Shown here: piece by piece, positions 43,768 to 51,687 of the stretch | Layout of the letters: the number at the start of each line of letters is the position of its first letter | Position numbering within the stretch: the first letter of the stretch is position 1 | DNA from: Betaproteobacteria bacterium HGW-Betaproteobacteria-14 | Lineage (GTDB): Bacteria; Pseudomonadota; Gammaproteobacteria; Burkholderiales; Rhodocyclaceae | Direction: 5' to 3' | Assembly (NCBI GenBank): GCA_002840845.1 | Contig: PHCS01000002.1 | Coordinates: 1-64,000, forward strand | Length of the DNA stretch: 64,000 bases | Notes under the pieces: model-generated | The model's database searches: none | What the model was told of the DNA's origin: nothing | Seen by the model: the letters and a program-made list of their open reading frames with translations, nothing else | Program-made: the position numbers and the translations under genes

Positions 43768-45159
43768 AATGACTTTCGAGTAGCGCGCCCGCGCGCGATC
43801 GGCGCGCAGGTAGCGGTCGAACACCATGGCGATGGCGCGCACCAGCATGCGCCCGCGCGGCTGCACGCTGATCCACTTGTCGTCGAGCTTGAGCAGGCCG
43901 CCCTTCTCCATCTCGCGCAGGTCGGCGATCTCGTCGGCGAAATAGCGCCTGAAGTCGATCAGGTGGGCCACTTCGAGGCCCTCGATGGACACCTCGAAAT
44001 GGCACATGAGGGCCTGGATGATGGAGCGGCGCAGCAGGTCGTCGGGGGTCAGCTCGATGCCGCGGTAGACCGGCAGCACGCCGTTGTCGAGGCGGTCGTA
44101 GTACTCGTCGAGCGTCTTCACGTTCTGGCAGTAGCTCGGCCCGACCATGCCGATGGAGGAAATGCCAAAGGACATCATGTCGCACTCGGCATGCGTCGAG
44201 TAGCCCTGGAAGTTGCGGTGCAGGCGACCCTGGCGCTGCGCCACGGCAAGCTCGTCGTCGGGCTTGGCGAAGTGGTCCATGCCGATATACACGTAGCCGG
44301 CCTCGGTCAGACGGCGGATGGCGAGCTGGAGGATCTGCAGCTTGGCATCGGCCGTGGGAAGCTCCCCTTCGGCGATGCGCCGCTGCGGCTTGAACAGGCT
44401 CGGCAGGTGGGCGTAGTTGTAGATCGACAGGCGGTCGGGCGAGAGGCGAATGACCTCTTCCAGCGTGCGGTTGAAGCTGATGACGTTCTGCTTGGGCAAA
44501 CCGTAGATGAGATCCACGGAAATCGACTTGAAGCCGTTGGCGCGCGCCGCGCGCAGCACGGTTTCCGTCTCCTCGATGGTCTGCACGCGGTTGACCGCCT
44601 CCTGCACTGCCAGGTCGAAGTCCTGCACGCCCAGGCTCATGCGGTTGAAACCCAGTTCGCCGAGCAGGGCCACCGTTGCTTCGTCGACCTTGCGCGGGTC
44701 GACCTCGATGGAATACTCGCCGCTGGGCAGCAGGCGGAAATGCTCGCGGGTCGAGGCCATCAACTGCCGCATCTCGTCGTGGGAGAGGAAGGTCGGGGTG
44801 CCGCCGCCCCAGTGCAGCTGCACCACGTCGTGGCTGCCCTCGAGGTATTCCGACTGCAGGGCCATCTCCTTGTCAAGGTATTTCAGGTACTTGGCGGAAC
44901 GGCCGTGATCCTTGGTGATGATCTTGTTGCAGGCGCAGTAATAGCAGATGGTGTTGCAGAAGGGGATGTGCACGTATAATGAAAGCGGCCTGCTGATACC
45001 CCCGACCGTGCGCTTGCCCAGCCACAACCGGTAGGCGTCGGCGTCGAAGGCTTCGACAAAGCGGTCGGCCGTCGGGTACGAGGTGTAACGGGGTCCGTTC
45101 ACGTCGAACCGGCGGATGAGCTGCGGGTCGAAAATTAAATCCTGATAAGTCGCGTTCAT
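43765..45159 (-). CDS. hemN: Oxygen-independent coproporphyrinogen III oxidase
   Basis: This 464-residue radical-SAM enzyme has Cys68, Cys72 and Cys75 (CNTICYYC) binding the 4Fe-4S cluster, then GGGTPTFL and the HemN-type YNYAHLPSLFKPQRRI. It decarboxylates coproporphyrinogen without oxygen, giving haem for low-oxygen respiration. ATG 45159 starts the conserved NATYQDLIFDPQLIRRFDVNG. It is divergent from fnr, with an FNR box in the 67-base gap. Confidence 0.97.
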   Translation of the reverse strand: MNATYQDLIFDPQLIRRFDVNGPRYTSYPTADRFVEAFDADAYRLWLGKRTVGGISRPLSLYVHIPFCNTICYYCACNKIITKDHGRSAKYLKYLDKEMALQSEYLEGSHDVVQLHWGGGTPTFLSHDEMRQLMASTREHFRLLPSGEYSIEVDPRKVDEATVALLGELGFNRMSLGVQDFDLAVQEAVNRVQTIEETETVLRAARANGFKSISVDLIYGLPKQNVISFNRTLEEVIRLSPDRLSIYNYAHLPSLFKPQRRIAEGELPTADAKLQILQLAIRRLTEAGYVYIGMDHFAKPDDELAVAQRQGRLHRNFQGYSTHAECDMMSFGISSIGMVGPSYCQNVKTLDEYYDRLDNGVLPVYRGIELTPDDLLRRSIIQALMCHFEVSIEGLEVAHLIDFRRYFADEIADLREMEKGGLLKLDDKWISVQPRGRMLVRAIAMVFDRYLRADRARARYSKVI

Positions 45160-45221
45160 GTAGTGCTGCAACGGTACTGCGGGACGATGGGTAAAGATGC
45201 CGCATCGCCCTGCATATCGTA

Positions 45222-45235
45222 TTGACATGGATCAA
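45222..45235. promoter_or_regulatory. FNR box overlapping the fnr start codon
   Basis: TTGACATGGATCAA matches the FNR consensus TTGAT-N4-ATCAA at nine of ten positions, and its centre contains the fnr ATG. It is placed to repress fnr while lying upstream of divergent hemN, a common FNR-activated gene. Confidence 0.7.
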
Positions 45236-46012
45236 AGCGACAAACCAACAGAGAGAGAAAGCGAGCCGGAATTGCCCAACAAGTCTGCCCTTCCCATCAG
45301 CCTGGTCACCATCAAGGCGGCCTGTTCGCAATGCAGTCTGCATGAGCTGTGCCTGTCCGAAGGTCTGAGCAAGGAGGAGCTGTCCAAGCTCGACAACCTC
45401 GTCGGTTCCCGCCGCAAGCTCAAGCGCCAGCAGAGCCTGTATCGGGTCGGCGACCCCTTCGAGGCCCTCTACGCCATCCGCACCGGTTTCTTCAAGACCG
45501 ACATCCTGCTCGAGGACGGCCGCGACCAGGTCACCGGCTTCCAGATGGCCGGGGAGATCCTCGGCATGGACGGCATCGGCACCGAGGCGCACTCCTGCAA
45601 CGCCGTCGCCCTCGAGGACAGCGAGGTCTGCATCATTCCCTTCTCGCAGCTGGAGCAGCTCTCGCGCGAGATCCAGACGCTGCAGCACAATTTCCACAAG
45701 GTGATGAGTCGCGAGCTGGTGCGCGACCAGGGCCTGATGATGCTGCTGGGCACCATGCGCGCCGAGGAGCGTTTGGCCGCCTTCCTCCTCAACATGTCGC
45801 AGCGCTTCACCACGCGCGGCTACTCCGCCGCGGAATTCCACTTGCGCATGACCCGCGAGGAGATCGGCAGCTACCTGGGCCTGAAGCTGGAAACGGTGAG
45901 CCGCGCCTTCTCGCGCTTCCAGGAGGAAGGGCTGATCGCGGTGCAACAGAAGCACATCCGCATCATCGACGGCGACGGCCTGAAGCGGCTGCTCAACCAC
46001 CAGCCGCGCTGA
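45227..46012 (+). CDS. fnr: Oxygen-sensing regulator FNR
   Basis: The 261-residue protein has cluster cysteines Cys33, Cys36, Cys42 (ACSQCSLHELC) and Cys124 (HSCNAV) for an oxygen-labile [4Fe-4S] cluster, a cNMP-type fold, and a C-terminal recognition helix GLKLETVSRAFSRFQEEG with the E-SR residues that read TTGAT. It should switch on low-oxygen genes such as hemN, the stress protein at 56175 and probably cco. Confidence 0.96.
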   Translation: MDQSDKPTERESEPELPNKSALPISLVTIKAACSQCSLHELCLSEGLSKEELSKLDNLVGSRRKLKRQQSLYRVGDPFEALYAIRTGFFKTDILLEDGRDQVTGFQMAGEILGMDGIGTEAHSCNAVALEDSEVCIIPFSQLEQLSREIQTLQHNFHKVMSRELVRDQGLMMLLGTMRAEERLAAFLLNMSQRFTTRGYSAAEFHLRMTREEIGSYLGLKLETVSRAFSRFQEEGLIAVQQKHIRIIDGDGLKRLLNHQPR

Positions 46013-46017
46013 TGAAC

Positions 46018-46046
46018 GTAGGTCGGGCTTCAAGCCAGACCTACGT
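46018..46046. repeat. GTAGGTCGGGCTTCA-type hairpin repeat
   Basis: CGTAGGTC-GGGCTTCAAGCCA-GACCTACG is a REP-like stem between the fnr stop and the convergent sirB2-like gene, whose stop codon lies in the repeat. It probably serves both as terminator. Confidence 0.8.
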
Positions 46047-46430
46047 GGCCAGATAGCCCCAAGGATTCTTCGTCAGCGCCACCGAGACGATGTAGGCGAA
46101 GCTGACCAGCGCGGCCAGCCAGAAGCCCGCGCGCACCGCCTTGCTGCGGCCGCGCCGCAGGGCGAACAGGCCGAAGCCGATGTACCCCAGCAGACCCAGC
46201 ACCTTGGCCGTCACCCAGCCGTGCACGAAGGGATATTGCTGCTGCACGATGGACAGGCCGACCGCGGCCACCAGCAGCAGCGTGTCGTTCACATGCGGCA
46301 CCACCCGCACCCAGAGCCGATCGAGCAGGGGGGAATCCCGCAGCATCCAGATCCCGCGCAGAAAGAAGCCCGTGATCGAGATCACCACGCAAGTGACATG
46401 GAGATGTTTGAGCAGCAGGTAAGCCGTCAT
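46041..46430 (-). CDS. SirB2-family membrane protein
   Basis: This 129-residue protein has four membrane helices and conserved histidines (YLLLKHLHVTCVV, VRVVPHVNDTLLL, FVHGWVTAKVLGL). SirB2 proteins are common in proteobacteria, with no settled biochemical role. Here it follows nnrS at 12 bases distance, so a link to NO or haem handling is possible. Confidence 0.85.
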   Translation of the reverse strand: MTAYLLLKHLHVTCVVISITGFFLRGIWMLRDSPLLDRLWVRVVPHVNDTLLLVAAVGLSIVQQQYPFVHGWVTAKVLGLLGYIGFGLFALRRGRSKAVRAGFWLAALVSFAYIVSVALTKNPWGYLAT

Positions 46431-46442
46431 GGTTCTGAAATG

Positions 46443-47639
46443 TTACCCCGGCCGGCCGTCGGGACGGGGCTGCACATAGATCGGCGCGAACTTCGCATAC
46501 CAGGCACCGAACACGGCCAGCCAGCCAAGGGCGGCGAGGAAGCTGAAATTCGCCGCGCCTGACAACTGGACGAACTCCGCTGCAAGGCGCACACCCGCCA
46601 CGCCCTGCATGCCCCAGAAGATGGCCCAGACGGCCGTATCGGCGCTGAGCGGCCGACCCGAATGCCCGAGCGTCACGCGCGTGACCATGCCGACTACGGC
46701 GGAGGCGAAGAAGCCGAGCGTCAGCGCATGCAGCGGCGCCAGACCCAGGGATCCCGCCTCGAAGAACAGCAGCAGGCTCTGCGCCGCATGCAGGGCAAGG
46801 GCGAAGCCAAGCCAGGCAAAGGCGATATGCAGCACGGCCAGCAGGCGAACCGCCAGGGCCCGCGGCAACTGCCAGGCGACTGTCAGCCACAGTGCGATCA
46901 GCGCGGCAGGCAGGTCGACGAGCCAGGTCCACTGCGGCAGCCCGGACAGCACAAGCGCGCCATGGACGCCATAGCAGGCCAGCAGCGCATGCAGCGCCCA
47001 CAAGGGCCGCACGACGCGGTAGTTCGGCAGCACGGCGCTGGAGAAAAAGGGAATCATGCGATGGCACAGCGCAGTGAACACCGGCAGCAGAAAGAACCAC
47101 ACGCCGCCCTGCACCGCGATCTGCGCCAGCCAGGCCGGTCCGCCGCCGGCATAGCCGAGAAACGCCGCGAGCAGGGCAGCCCCGAAAGTCAGCCCCCCCA
47201 CCACGGCGAGGATGTGGGTCTGCTCGTTGCTCGGCGTGCGCGCCACGCGCCACAGCGCTGGCAGGCCGGCGCACCAGCCTGCCAGCACCAATCCCAGTGC
47301 GGGCAGGAGCAGTTGCGGCAGCCACAGCGCAGCATAGAACCCCAGCCAACCTGCGCCCATCAGGGCGAATGCGCTCAGGTAGGCCCGTGCCGCCACCGGC
47401 GCCGCGCCCTGCCAGCGCGGTCCCGCCGTCATGACGAAGCCGAATATGAAGAACGGAAAGAAGCCGAGGGTCATCAGCATCGCATGAATCCACGGCGCCG
47501 GCAGGGGCCAGGACGACACGGCATGCAGTTGCGCATGGCGGCCCGCCAGATCGAATGCCCACCACAGCATGGTCAGCACGCCCTGCGTCGCCCCGGCGAG
47601 AAACATGACGCGGTGGGGTGCCTGGAAGAGCGCCGGCAT
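46443..47639 (-). CDS. nnrS: NnrS family membrane protein (second copy)
   Basis: This 398-residue protein has about 12 helices, with PALFQAPHRVMFLAGA, PWIHAMLMTLGFFPFFIFGF and GHSGRPL, as in NnrS. It diverges from the first copy in most loops. ATG 47639 is chosen, and a GTG five codons upstream is possible. It is divergent from the Dnr-like regulator, which often controls nnrS, and is followed by sirB2. Confidence 0.9.
   Translation of the reverse strand: MPALFQAPHRVMFLAGATQGVLTMLWWAFDLAGRHAQLHAVSSWPLPAPWIHAMLMTLGFFPFFIFGFVMTAGPRWQGAAPVAARAYLSAFALMGAGWLGFYAALWLPQLLLPALGLVLAGWCAGLPALWRVARTPSNEQTHILAVVGGLTFGAALLAAFLGYAGGGPAWLAQIAVQGGVWFFLLPVFTALCHRMIPFFSSAVLPNYRVVRPLWALHALLACYGVHGALVLSGLPQWTWLVDLPAALIALWLTVAWQLPRALAVRLLAVLHIAFAWLGFALALHAAQSLLLFFEAGSLGLAPLHALTLGFFASAVVGMVTRVTLGHSGRPLSADTAVWAIFWGMQGVAGVRLAAEFVQLSGAANFSFLAALGWLAVFGAWYAKFAPIYVQPRPDGRPG
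47185..47208 (+). repeat. Dispersed 24-bp motif, copy 16 (inside second nnrS)
   Basis: AAAGTCAGCC, spacer CCCCCACC, then ACGGCG. It is antisense and encodes AVVGGLTF in a membrane helix. Confidence 0.65.
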
Positions 47640-47941
47640 ACGGGAGATGCTCACTTTAGCGTGAACCAACGCAGCATTTCCGAAGGGCCGCCCCGAGGAA
47701 ATGCGGCACGCGGCGAAGCCGCAATACGCGTCGAGGCCAGAACAAGCGCGCCCCGTCATATCCGCGCGCAGCGCGCTGACTAGAACCCCCCGCGAGGGGG
47801 GCGAAGGGGGGCGGGCGTTTCATGATGCGGGGTGCTGTTTCCCGCATCATGAAGGTTTGACCGCCTCCATTCGCCCGGCATGGGAATTCCATGTTATGTT
47901 TCCAGCGCCGCGTCCCCGTCAGGGCCGGTAAAGGCCGCTCA
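47640..47941. other. 302-base divergent intergenic region with hairpins
   Basis: Between nnrS and the Dnr-like gene lie two hairpins: CCCCCC-GCGA-GGGGGG (47786-47801), and CATGATGCGGG paired with CCCGCATCATG (47821-47851). I see no TTGAT-N4-ATCAA box and no gene. Confidence 0.6.
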
Positions 47942-48634
47942 ATGCACAACGACAAACTCGACATCGCTCAGATACTCCGCAGAATTTCCCTGTTCCAGGA
48001 ACTCAGCCAGGAACAGATCGAACATCTCGCCTCGCAAACGCGGGAGAAGCGTCTGCAAAAGGGCGAGATGCTGTTTCAAAAAGGCGATCAGCCGCGGGGC
48101 TTCTACGCCATCGTCTATGGACAGATGAAGCTCGCCTTCCCCTCGGCCGCCGGCAACGAGAAAGTGGTCGAGATCCTCGGGCCGCAGCAGAGTTTCGGCG
48201 AGGCCGTCATGTTCATGGACCGCCCCTACCCCGTTTTTGCCGAATCGCTCTCAGACACCCTTCTGCTGCACATCGCCCGCCAGGCCGTATTCGACATGCT
48301 CGAAACGGACCCCTCATTCGCCCGCCGCATGCTGGCCGGGCTCGCGCTGCGCCTGCATGGCCTGATTCGCGACGTCGAGTCCTATTCGCTGCGCTCCAGC
48401 ACGCAGCGCGTCATCGGCTTCCTGCTGCAGCGAACCAACCACAGCGATGACGAATCGGGCGATATCGAGATCGACCTGCCCACCAGCAAGCAGGTCATCG
48501 CCTCACGCCTCAACCTCACCCCGGAAACCCTGTCGCGGATTTTCCACGACCTGGCCGCCGCCAAGCTGATCACCGTGCATGGCAAGCATGTCACGGTGCA
48601 TGGCGTGAAGCGCCTGCGCGAATACGAACCCTGA
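47942..48634 (+). CDS. Dnr/NnrR-like Crp-Fnr regulator
   Basis: This 230-residue protein lacks N-terminal cluster cysteines. The sensor half has a hydrophobic pocket (GFYAIVYGQMKLAFPSAAG) and the C-terminal helix NLTPETLSRIFHDLAAAKLI has the E-SR pattern that reads FNR-like boxes. Dnr and NnrR sense NO through haem and run denitrification and NO-detoxification genes. The flanking nnrS and COX1-like genes fit that. Confidence 0.88.
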   Translation: MHNDKLDIAQILRRISLFQELSQEQIEHLASQTREKRLQKGEMLFQKGDQPRGFYAIVYGQMKLAFPSAAGNEKVVEILGPQQSFGEAVMFMDRPYPVFAESLSDTLLLHIARQAVFDMLETDPSFARRMLAGLALRLHGLIRDVESYSLRSSTQRVIGFLLQRTNHSDDESGDIEIDLPTSKQVIASRLNLTPETLSRIFHDLAAAKLITVHGKHVTVHGVKRLREYEP

Positions 48635-48639
48635 CCTGA

Positions 48640-49953
48640 TCAGTTCCCCGCCTCGGCTTCAAGCCGCGCCTCGAGCTCGCTGCTGAAGCGGGCATAGTTG
48701 CGCGTCGCCACGATCAGGTTCCACTCCAGCCAGATGCACGAGGCGATCAGCGCCGCGCCGCCGGGATAGACCAGCCAGGGAAAAGGCACCGCCCCCAGCA
48801 GCAGGATCAGCGCCGCCAGGTGCAGCCTGAACTGCATCATCATGCGCGGCTCCGAAATCATCTGGCGCATGTTCGGCACCACCAGGCCGGGCTTGCCGAT
48901 CTTCTGCAGGTGCATCCAGTTGAGAAAGGGCATGATCTTGTAGAGCATGCCGCTGATGACCGGCATGAAAACGCCCACCATGAGCAGCACACCGAGCAGG
49001 AAGGGCAAACCGGCAAAGTCCTCCACGCCCGGATTGAGCTGCTGCAGCACCACGACGACGGTCGCCACGACAAGGACGGACATCGCCAGCCGCCAGAAGA
49101 GCAGCGTCGGCTCGGTCACCTTGCGCCGCCGCTGCGATTGCAGGCGCAACGTCACCACGGCAAAGATCATGGCGAGCAGCGCGGCAGCGCATCCCAGCGC
49201 AACCTGCAGGCCGGCAGGCCGCTGCAGCGGCAGCCAGGTGATCGACCAGGCCGCCAGCAGGAAGAACAGGGTCACGGAAAAGCTGCGCGTCAGCCAGGCG
49301 GGATACGGCGGCGTCAGCTGGAACATCGGCACCACCAGGTAGGCCACGCCGGCCACCAGCAGCATGCTCCAGCCGCCCAGCCCCCAGGCCGCATGGACAT
49401 GGGTGATTTCGGTGAGCGGCAGCGCCAGCTGCCAGCCGAAGGCGGAGGCCAGCGTCGCGCCCAGCGCGATGGTCACTACCAGCCCAAACACGGCGATGCG
49501 CAGGGAAACGATGGTCGGCCCCTTGGCTGGCGTGCGGAACAGCGCGATAAGCACGATCAGCGCGAATGCACCGAGAGAGATCGTCATGAAGGGCACGGCA
49601 ATGCGGAACAGCAGCGCCGTTTCGCCGAGGAAGCCGGCCACGAGGAGGAGCGTGCCGATGGTCAGGCCGGCATGGGTCAGATGGGTGACGCGGCGCGGCT
49701 GCCAGATGTTGGCGCCGGCGGCCACGGGCAGCATCTGCAGCAGGGCGCCGCACATCGCCTGCAGCATGAAGCCGACGGCAAGCAGGTGCGTCAGCGCCAG
49801 CGCCACCGGGGTCCAGCGCGAAACGAAGGCCTCCGGCCCCTGCCAGAGCAGCAGCAAGCCCGCCGCCATGCCGAAAAGCGGCGCGGTGAGGAAGAAGCGG
49901 AAGGGCACCGAGATGGGCGGTGCCTGCTCGAAGGACAGGCCAGGTTGCATCAC
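48640..49953 (-). CDS. COX1-like polytopic membrane protein of unknown function
   Basis: This 437-residue protein has about 12 helices. Histidines fall at helix positions that recall haem-copper oxidase subunit I: LALTHLLAVGFMLQAMCGALLQM, EITHVHAAWGLGGWSMLLVAGVAYLVVPMF, FLNWMHLQKIG. The catalytic copper-site signature is not evident. Such proteins occur next to nnrS, hemerythrin and DUF2249 genes, and the role is unproven. It converges on the Dnr-like gene with a 5-base gap and is preceded by the DUF2249 gene. Confidence 0.7.
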   Translation of the reverse strand: MMQPGLSFEQAPPISVPFRFFLTAPLFGMAAGLLLLWQGPEAFVSRWTPVALALTHLLAVGFMLQAMCGALLQMLPVAAGANIWQPRRVTHLTHAGLTIGTLLLVAGFLGETALLFRIAVPFMTISLGAFALIVLIALFRTPAKGPTIVSLRIAVFGLVVTIALGATLASAFGWQLALPLTEITHVHAAWGLGGWSMLLVAGVAYLVVPMFQLTPPYPAWLTRSFSVTLFFLLAAWSITWLPLQRPAGLQVALGCAAALLAMIFAVVTLRLQSQRRRKVTEPTLLFWRLAMSVLVVATVVVVLQQLNPGVEDFAGLPFLLGVLLMVGVFMPVISGMLYKIMPFLNWMHLQKIGKPGLVVPNMRQMISEPRMMMQFRLHLAALILLLGAVPFPWLVYPGGAALIASCIWLEWNLIVATRNYARFSSELEARLEAEAGN

Positions 49954-49960
49954 TGCACCC

Positions 49961-50182
49961 TCAGGCCTTCCGGATATGGATTTCTACCGTGCCGTCTGGG
50001 CGGGATTGCGCGCGGTGCGTGTAGCCGTTCTGCTTGAGGATGCCGTACAGGGGATGCGGCTCGACGTAGAGCAAGAGCAGCAGTTCCTCGCCGTCCGGCA
50101 GCGCATCCAGGGCGGTGAGCGTCAGTTCCATCGGCTCAGGCGGCATCAGCCCCCTGCCGTCGATCACCCTTTGCTCGCTCAT
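49961..50182 (-). CDS. DUF2249 domain protein
   Basis: The 73-residue protein is a single DUF2249 domain (VIDGRGLMPPEPMELTLTALDALPDGEELLLLL, HPLYGILKQNGY). The fold is SirA/TusA-like, but the usual N-terminal CP motif is MPPEP here, without cysteine. The family is linked to denitrification and NO stress. It lies 7 bases before the COX1-like gene, in one operon. Confidence 0.88.
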   Translation of the reverse strand: MSEQRVIDGRGLMPPEPMELTLTALDALPDGEELLLLLYVEPHPLYGILKQNGYTHRAQSRPDGTVEIHIRKA

Positions 50183-50196
50183 GTCGGCGCAGCCTC

Positions 50197-50272
50197 CCGC
50201 CGGGCCGCCCCAAGAGAAGGACGCACCCCCTCGGGGAGCAGCGAACGCAGAGGGCGTGGGGGCTGCTTCACG
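50197..50272. repeat. Betaproteobacterial GGGCCGCCCCAAG intergenic repeat
   Basis: GCCGGGCCGCCCCAAG is followed by CACCCCCTCGGGGAGCAG and GCGTGGGGGCTGCTTCAC. It is a known intergenic repeat type of betaproteobacteria, related to 19756 and 21372, and occupies the gap between the DUF2249 and hemerythrin genes. Confidence 0.75.
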
Positions 50273-50713
50273 CTAAACGCTCAGGCCGGCAGCGATGCGG
50301 GACTGCAGCTCGCCGTCCTGGCCGAGCGCCTGGTCGCACATCGGATAGAGGATGTTCTCCTCCTTCATGTTGTGCTGCTGCATCATGATGAGGAGGGTTT
50401 CCGCCGCGCCGCCGAAGCCGTCGGCGTTCTTCTGCGCCAGGGCCTCGTCCATCTGCCGCAGCAGGTCGCGCATCTGCACGTGTTCGGAGCGCATGACCTG
50501 GGTCGGGCCGCCGACCATGCCGGAACGCTGCTCGAAAGCCGGAAAGAGCACTTCCTCCTCGACGCTGAAATGCGCCAGCATCTCGGTGCGGAACTTGCCG
50601 TAGGTCTCCGCGCAGGCCGTCCAGTCGCCTTTGTTGGCCGCGTCTTCCGCGTCGGCGAAGTCCTCGTCGCACAGCTTGTGGTGATGTTGCAGGGCGCTGG
50701 TGATGCCGCTCAT
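50273..50713 (-). CDS. Hemerythrin HHE-domain protein
   Basis: This 146-residue four-helix protein has the di-iron ligands in HHHKLCDEDF, HFSVEEEVLFPAF, SEHVQMRDLL and QHNMKEENILYP. It binds oxygen or NO, or repairs damaged clusters. A Dnr/FNR-like box lies 63 bases upstream of ATG 50713, which has a GAGGAAG site. It heads the DUF2249/COX1-like operon. Confidence 0.92.
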   Translation of the reverse strand: MSGITSALQHHHKLCDEDFADAEDAANKGDWTACAETYGKFRTEMLAHFSVEEEVLFPAFEQRSGMVGGPTQVMRSEHVQMRDLLRQMDEALAQKNADGFGGAAETLLIMMQQHNMKEENILYPMCDQALGQDGELQSRIAAGLSV

Positions 50714-50775
50714 TCGTCTTCCTCCTCGATTCTCGCTTGAGGGTTGATTCTCCTTGTTTGGCAGCAAGTTGAGCC

Positions 50776-50789
50776 TTGACGGTTGTCAA
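50776..50789. promoter_or_regulatory. Dnr/FNR-like box upstream of hemerythrin gene
   Basis: TTGACGGTTGTCAA is a perfect 5+4+5 inverted repeat that differs from the FNR consensus only in the inner base of each half-site. The Dnr-like regulator gene is 2.1 kb away. Confidence 0.6.
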
Positions 50790-50908
50790 GAATCGATGCG
50801 TGGATAAACCATCCTGATTGCAGGGGATGCCTTCGCGCGAAGCGCACCGGCATGCGCCAAGCATATCTCATCATAGTTTTTAACTAAATCGTAGTTTGAA
50901 ACATACAA

Positions 50909-50938
50909 TTGGATTAATCGTGGCAGGGTCTCTAGACT
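50909..50938 (+). promoter_or_regulatory. Sigma-70-like promoter of the rubrerythrin operon
   Basis: TTGGAT, an 18-base spacer and TAGACT lie 48 bases upstream of the rubrerythrin start, in an A/T-rich patch that stands out from the surrounding DNA. Confidence 0.5.
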
Positions 50939-50986
50939 GTGAAGCGTGGCAACTGGATTGAACCCTTTTACGGATTGGAGACGACC

Positions 50987-51469
50987 ATGAAACGACCCGA
51001 GATCAAGACCATGCAGAACCTCGAATCGGCCTTTGCCGGCGAATCGATGGCCCATATCAAGTACCGCTACTTCGCCAAGCTTGCACGTGAAGCCGGCGAC
51101 GAAGCGACTGCCCGCGTCTTCGAGGAGACCGCCGAGCAGGAAGTGGCGCACGCCTTCGGCCACCTCGATCTGCTCTACCCGCAGGCCGACATGACGCCGG
51201 CCAAATGCCTGGAGATCGCCATCGCCGGCGAGACCTACGAGTACACGGAAATGTACCCGGGTTTCCGCAAGACGGCCGAAGCCGAGGGCCACACCGCAGC
51301 CGTGCGCGAGATCGACGAGCAGATCGCCGAGTCGCAGGAGCACGCAGAAGCATTCAAGGCGACCCTGGCGAAAGCCGCCAAGCGCTTTGCCGCGCTGGCC
51401 AAGGTGGAAGAGCGCCATGCCAACCACTACCGCGAGACCCTCGGCAAGATCGCGCCGAAGGCCGCCTGA
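50987..51469 (+). CDS. Rubrerythrin, di-iron domain only
   Basis: This 160-residue protein has the erythrin four-helix bundle with ExxH-type ligands ([52 protein letters not shown]). It lacks the usual C-terminal rubredoxin domain, which instead is encoded as a separate gene 26 bases downstream. It reduces hydrogen peroxide in anaerobes and microaerophiles. Confidence 0.95.
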   Translation: MKRPEIKTMQNLESAFAGESMAHIKYRYFAKLAREAGDEATARVFEETAEQEVAHAFGHLDLLYPQADMTPAKCLEIAIAGETYEYTEMYPGFRKTAEAEGHTAAVREIDEQIAESQEHAEAFKATLAKAAKRFAALAKVEERHANHYRETLGKIAPKAA

Positions 51470-51495
51470 ACCCAACTCACGGAAAGGAAATGAAC

Positions 51496-51669
51496 ATGAA
51501 AACCTGGCAATGCATCGTGTGCGGCTACCTCTACGACGAAACCAAGGGCGATCCCGAGCACGGCATCGCGCCCGGCACCCGCTGGGAAGAGATCCCTGAG
51601 GACTGGTCCTGCCCGGATTGCGGCGTCGCCAAGGCCGACTTCGAGATGATCGAAGTCACTGCAGCCTGA
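51496..51669 (+). CDS. Rubredoxin
   Basis: This 57-residue protein has two iron-binding CxxCG sites, [10 protein letters not shown] and CPDCGVAK. It passes single electrons, most likely from the reductase encoded 18 bases downstream to rubrerythrin upstream. ATG 51496 is chosen because the GGAAAGGA site lies 7 bases away. An ATG two codons earlier is too close to that site. Confidence 0.97.
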   Translation: MKTWQCIVCGYLYDETKGDPEHGIAPGTRWEEIPEDWSCPDCGVAKADFEMIEVTAA

Positions 51670-51687
51670 ACGAAGGGGCCAGAAGCG

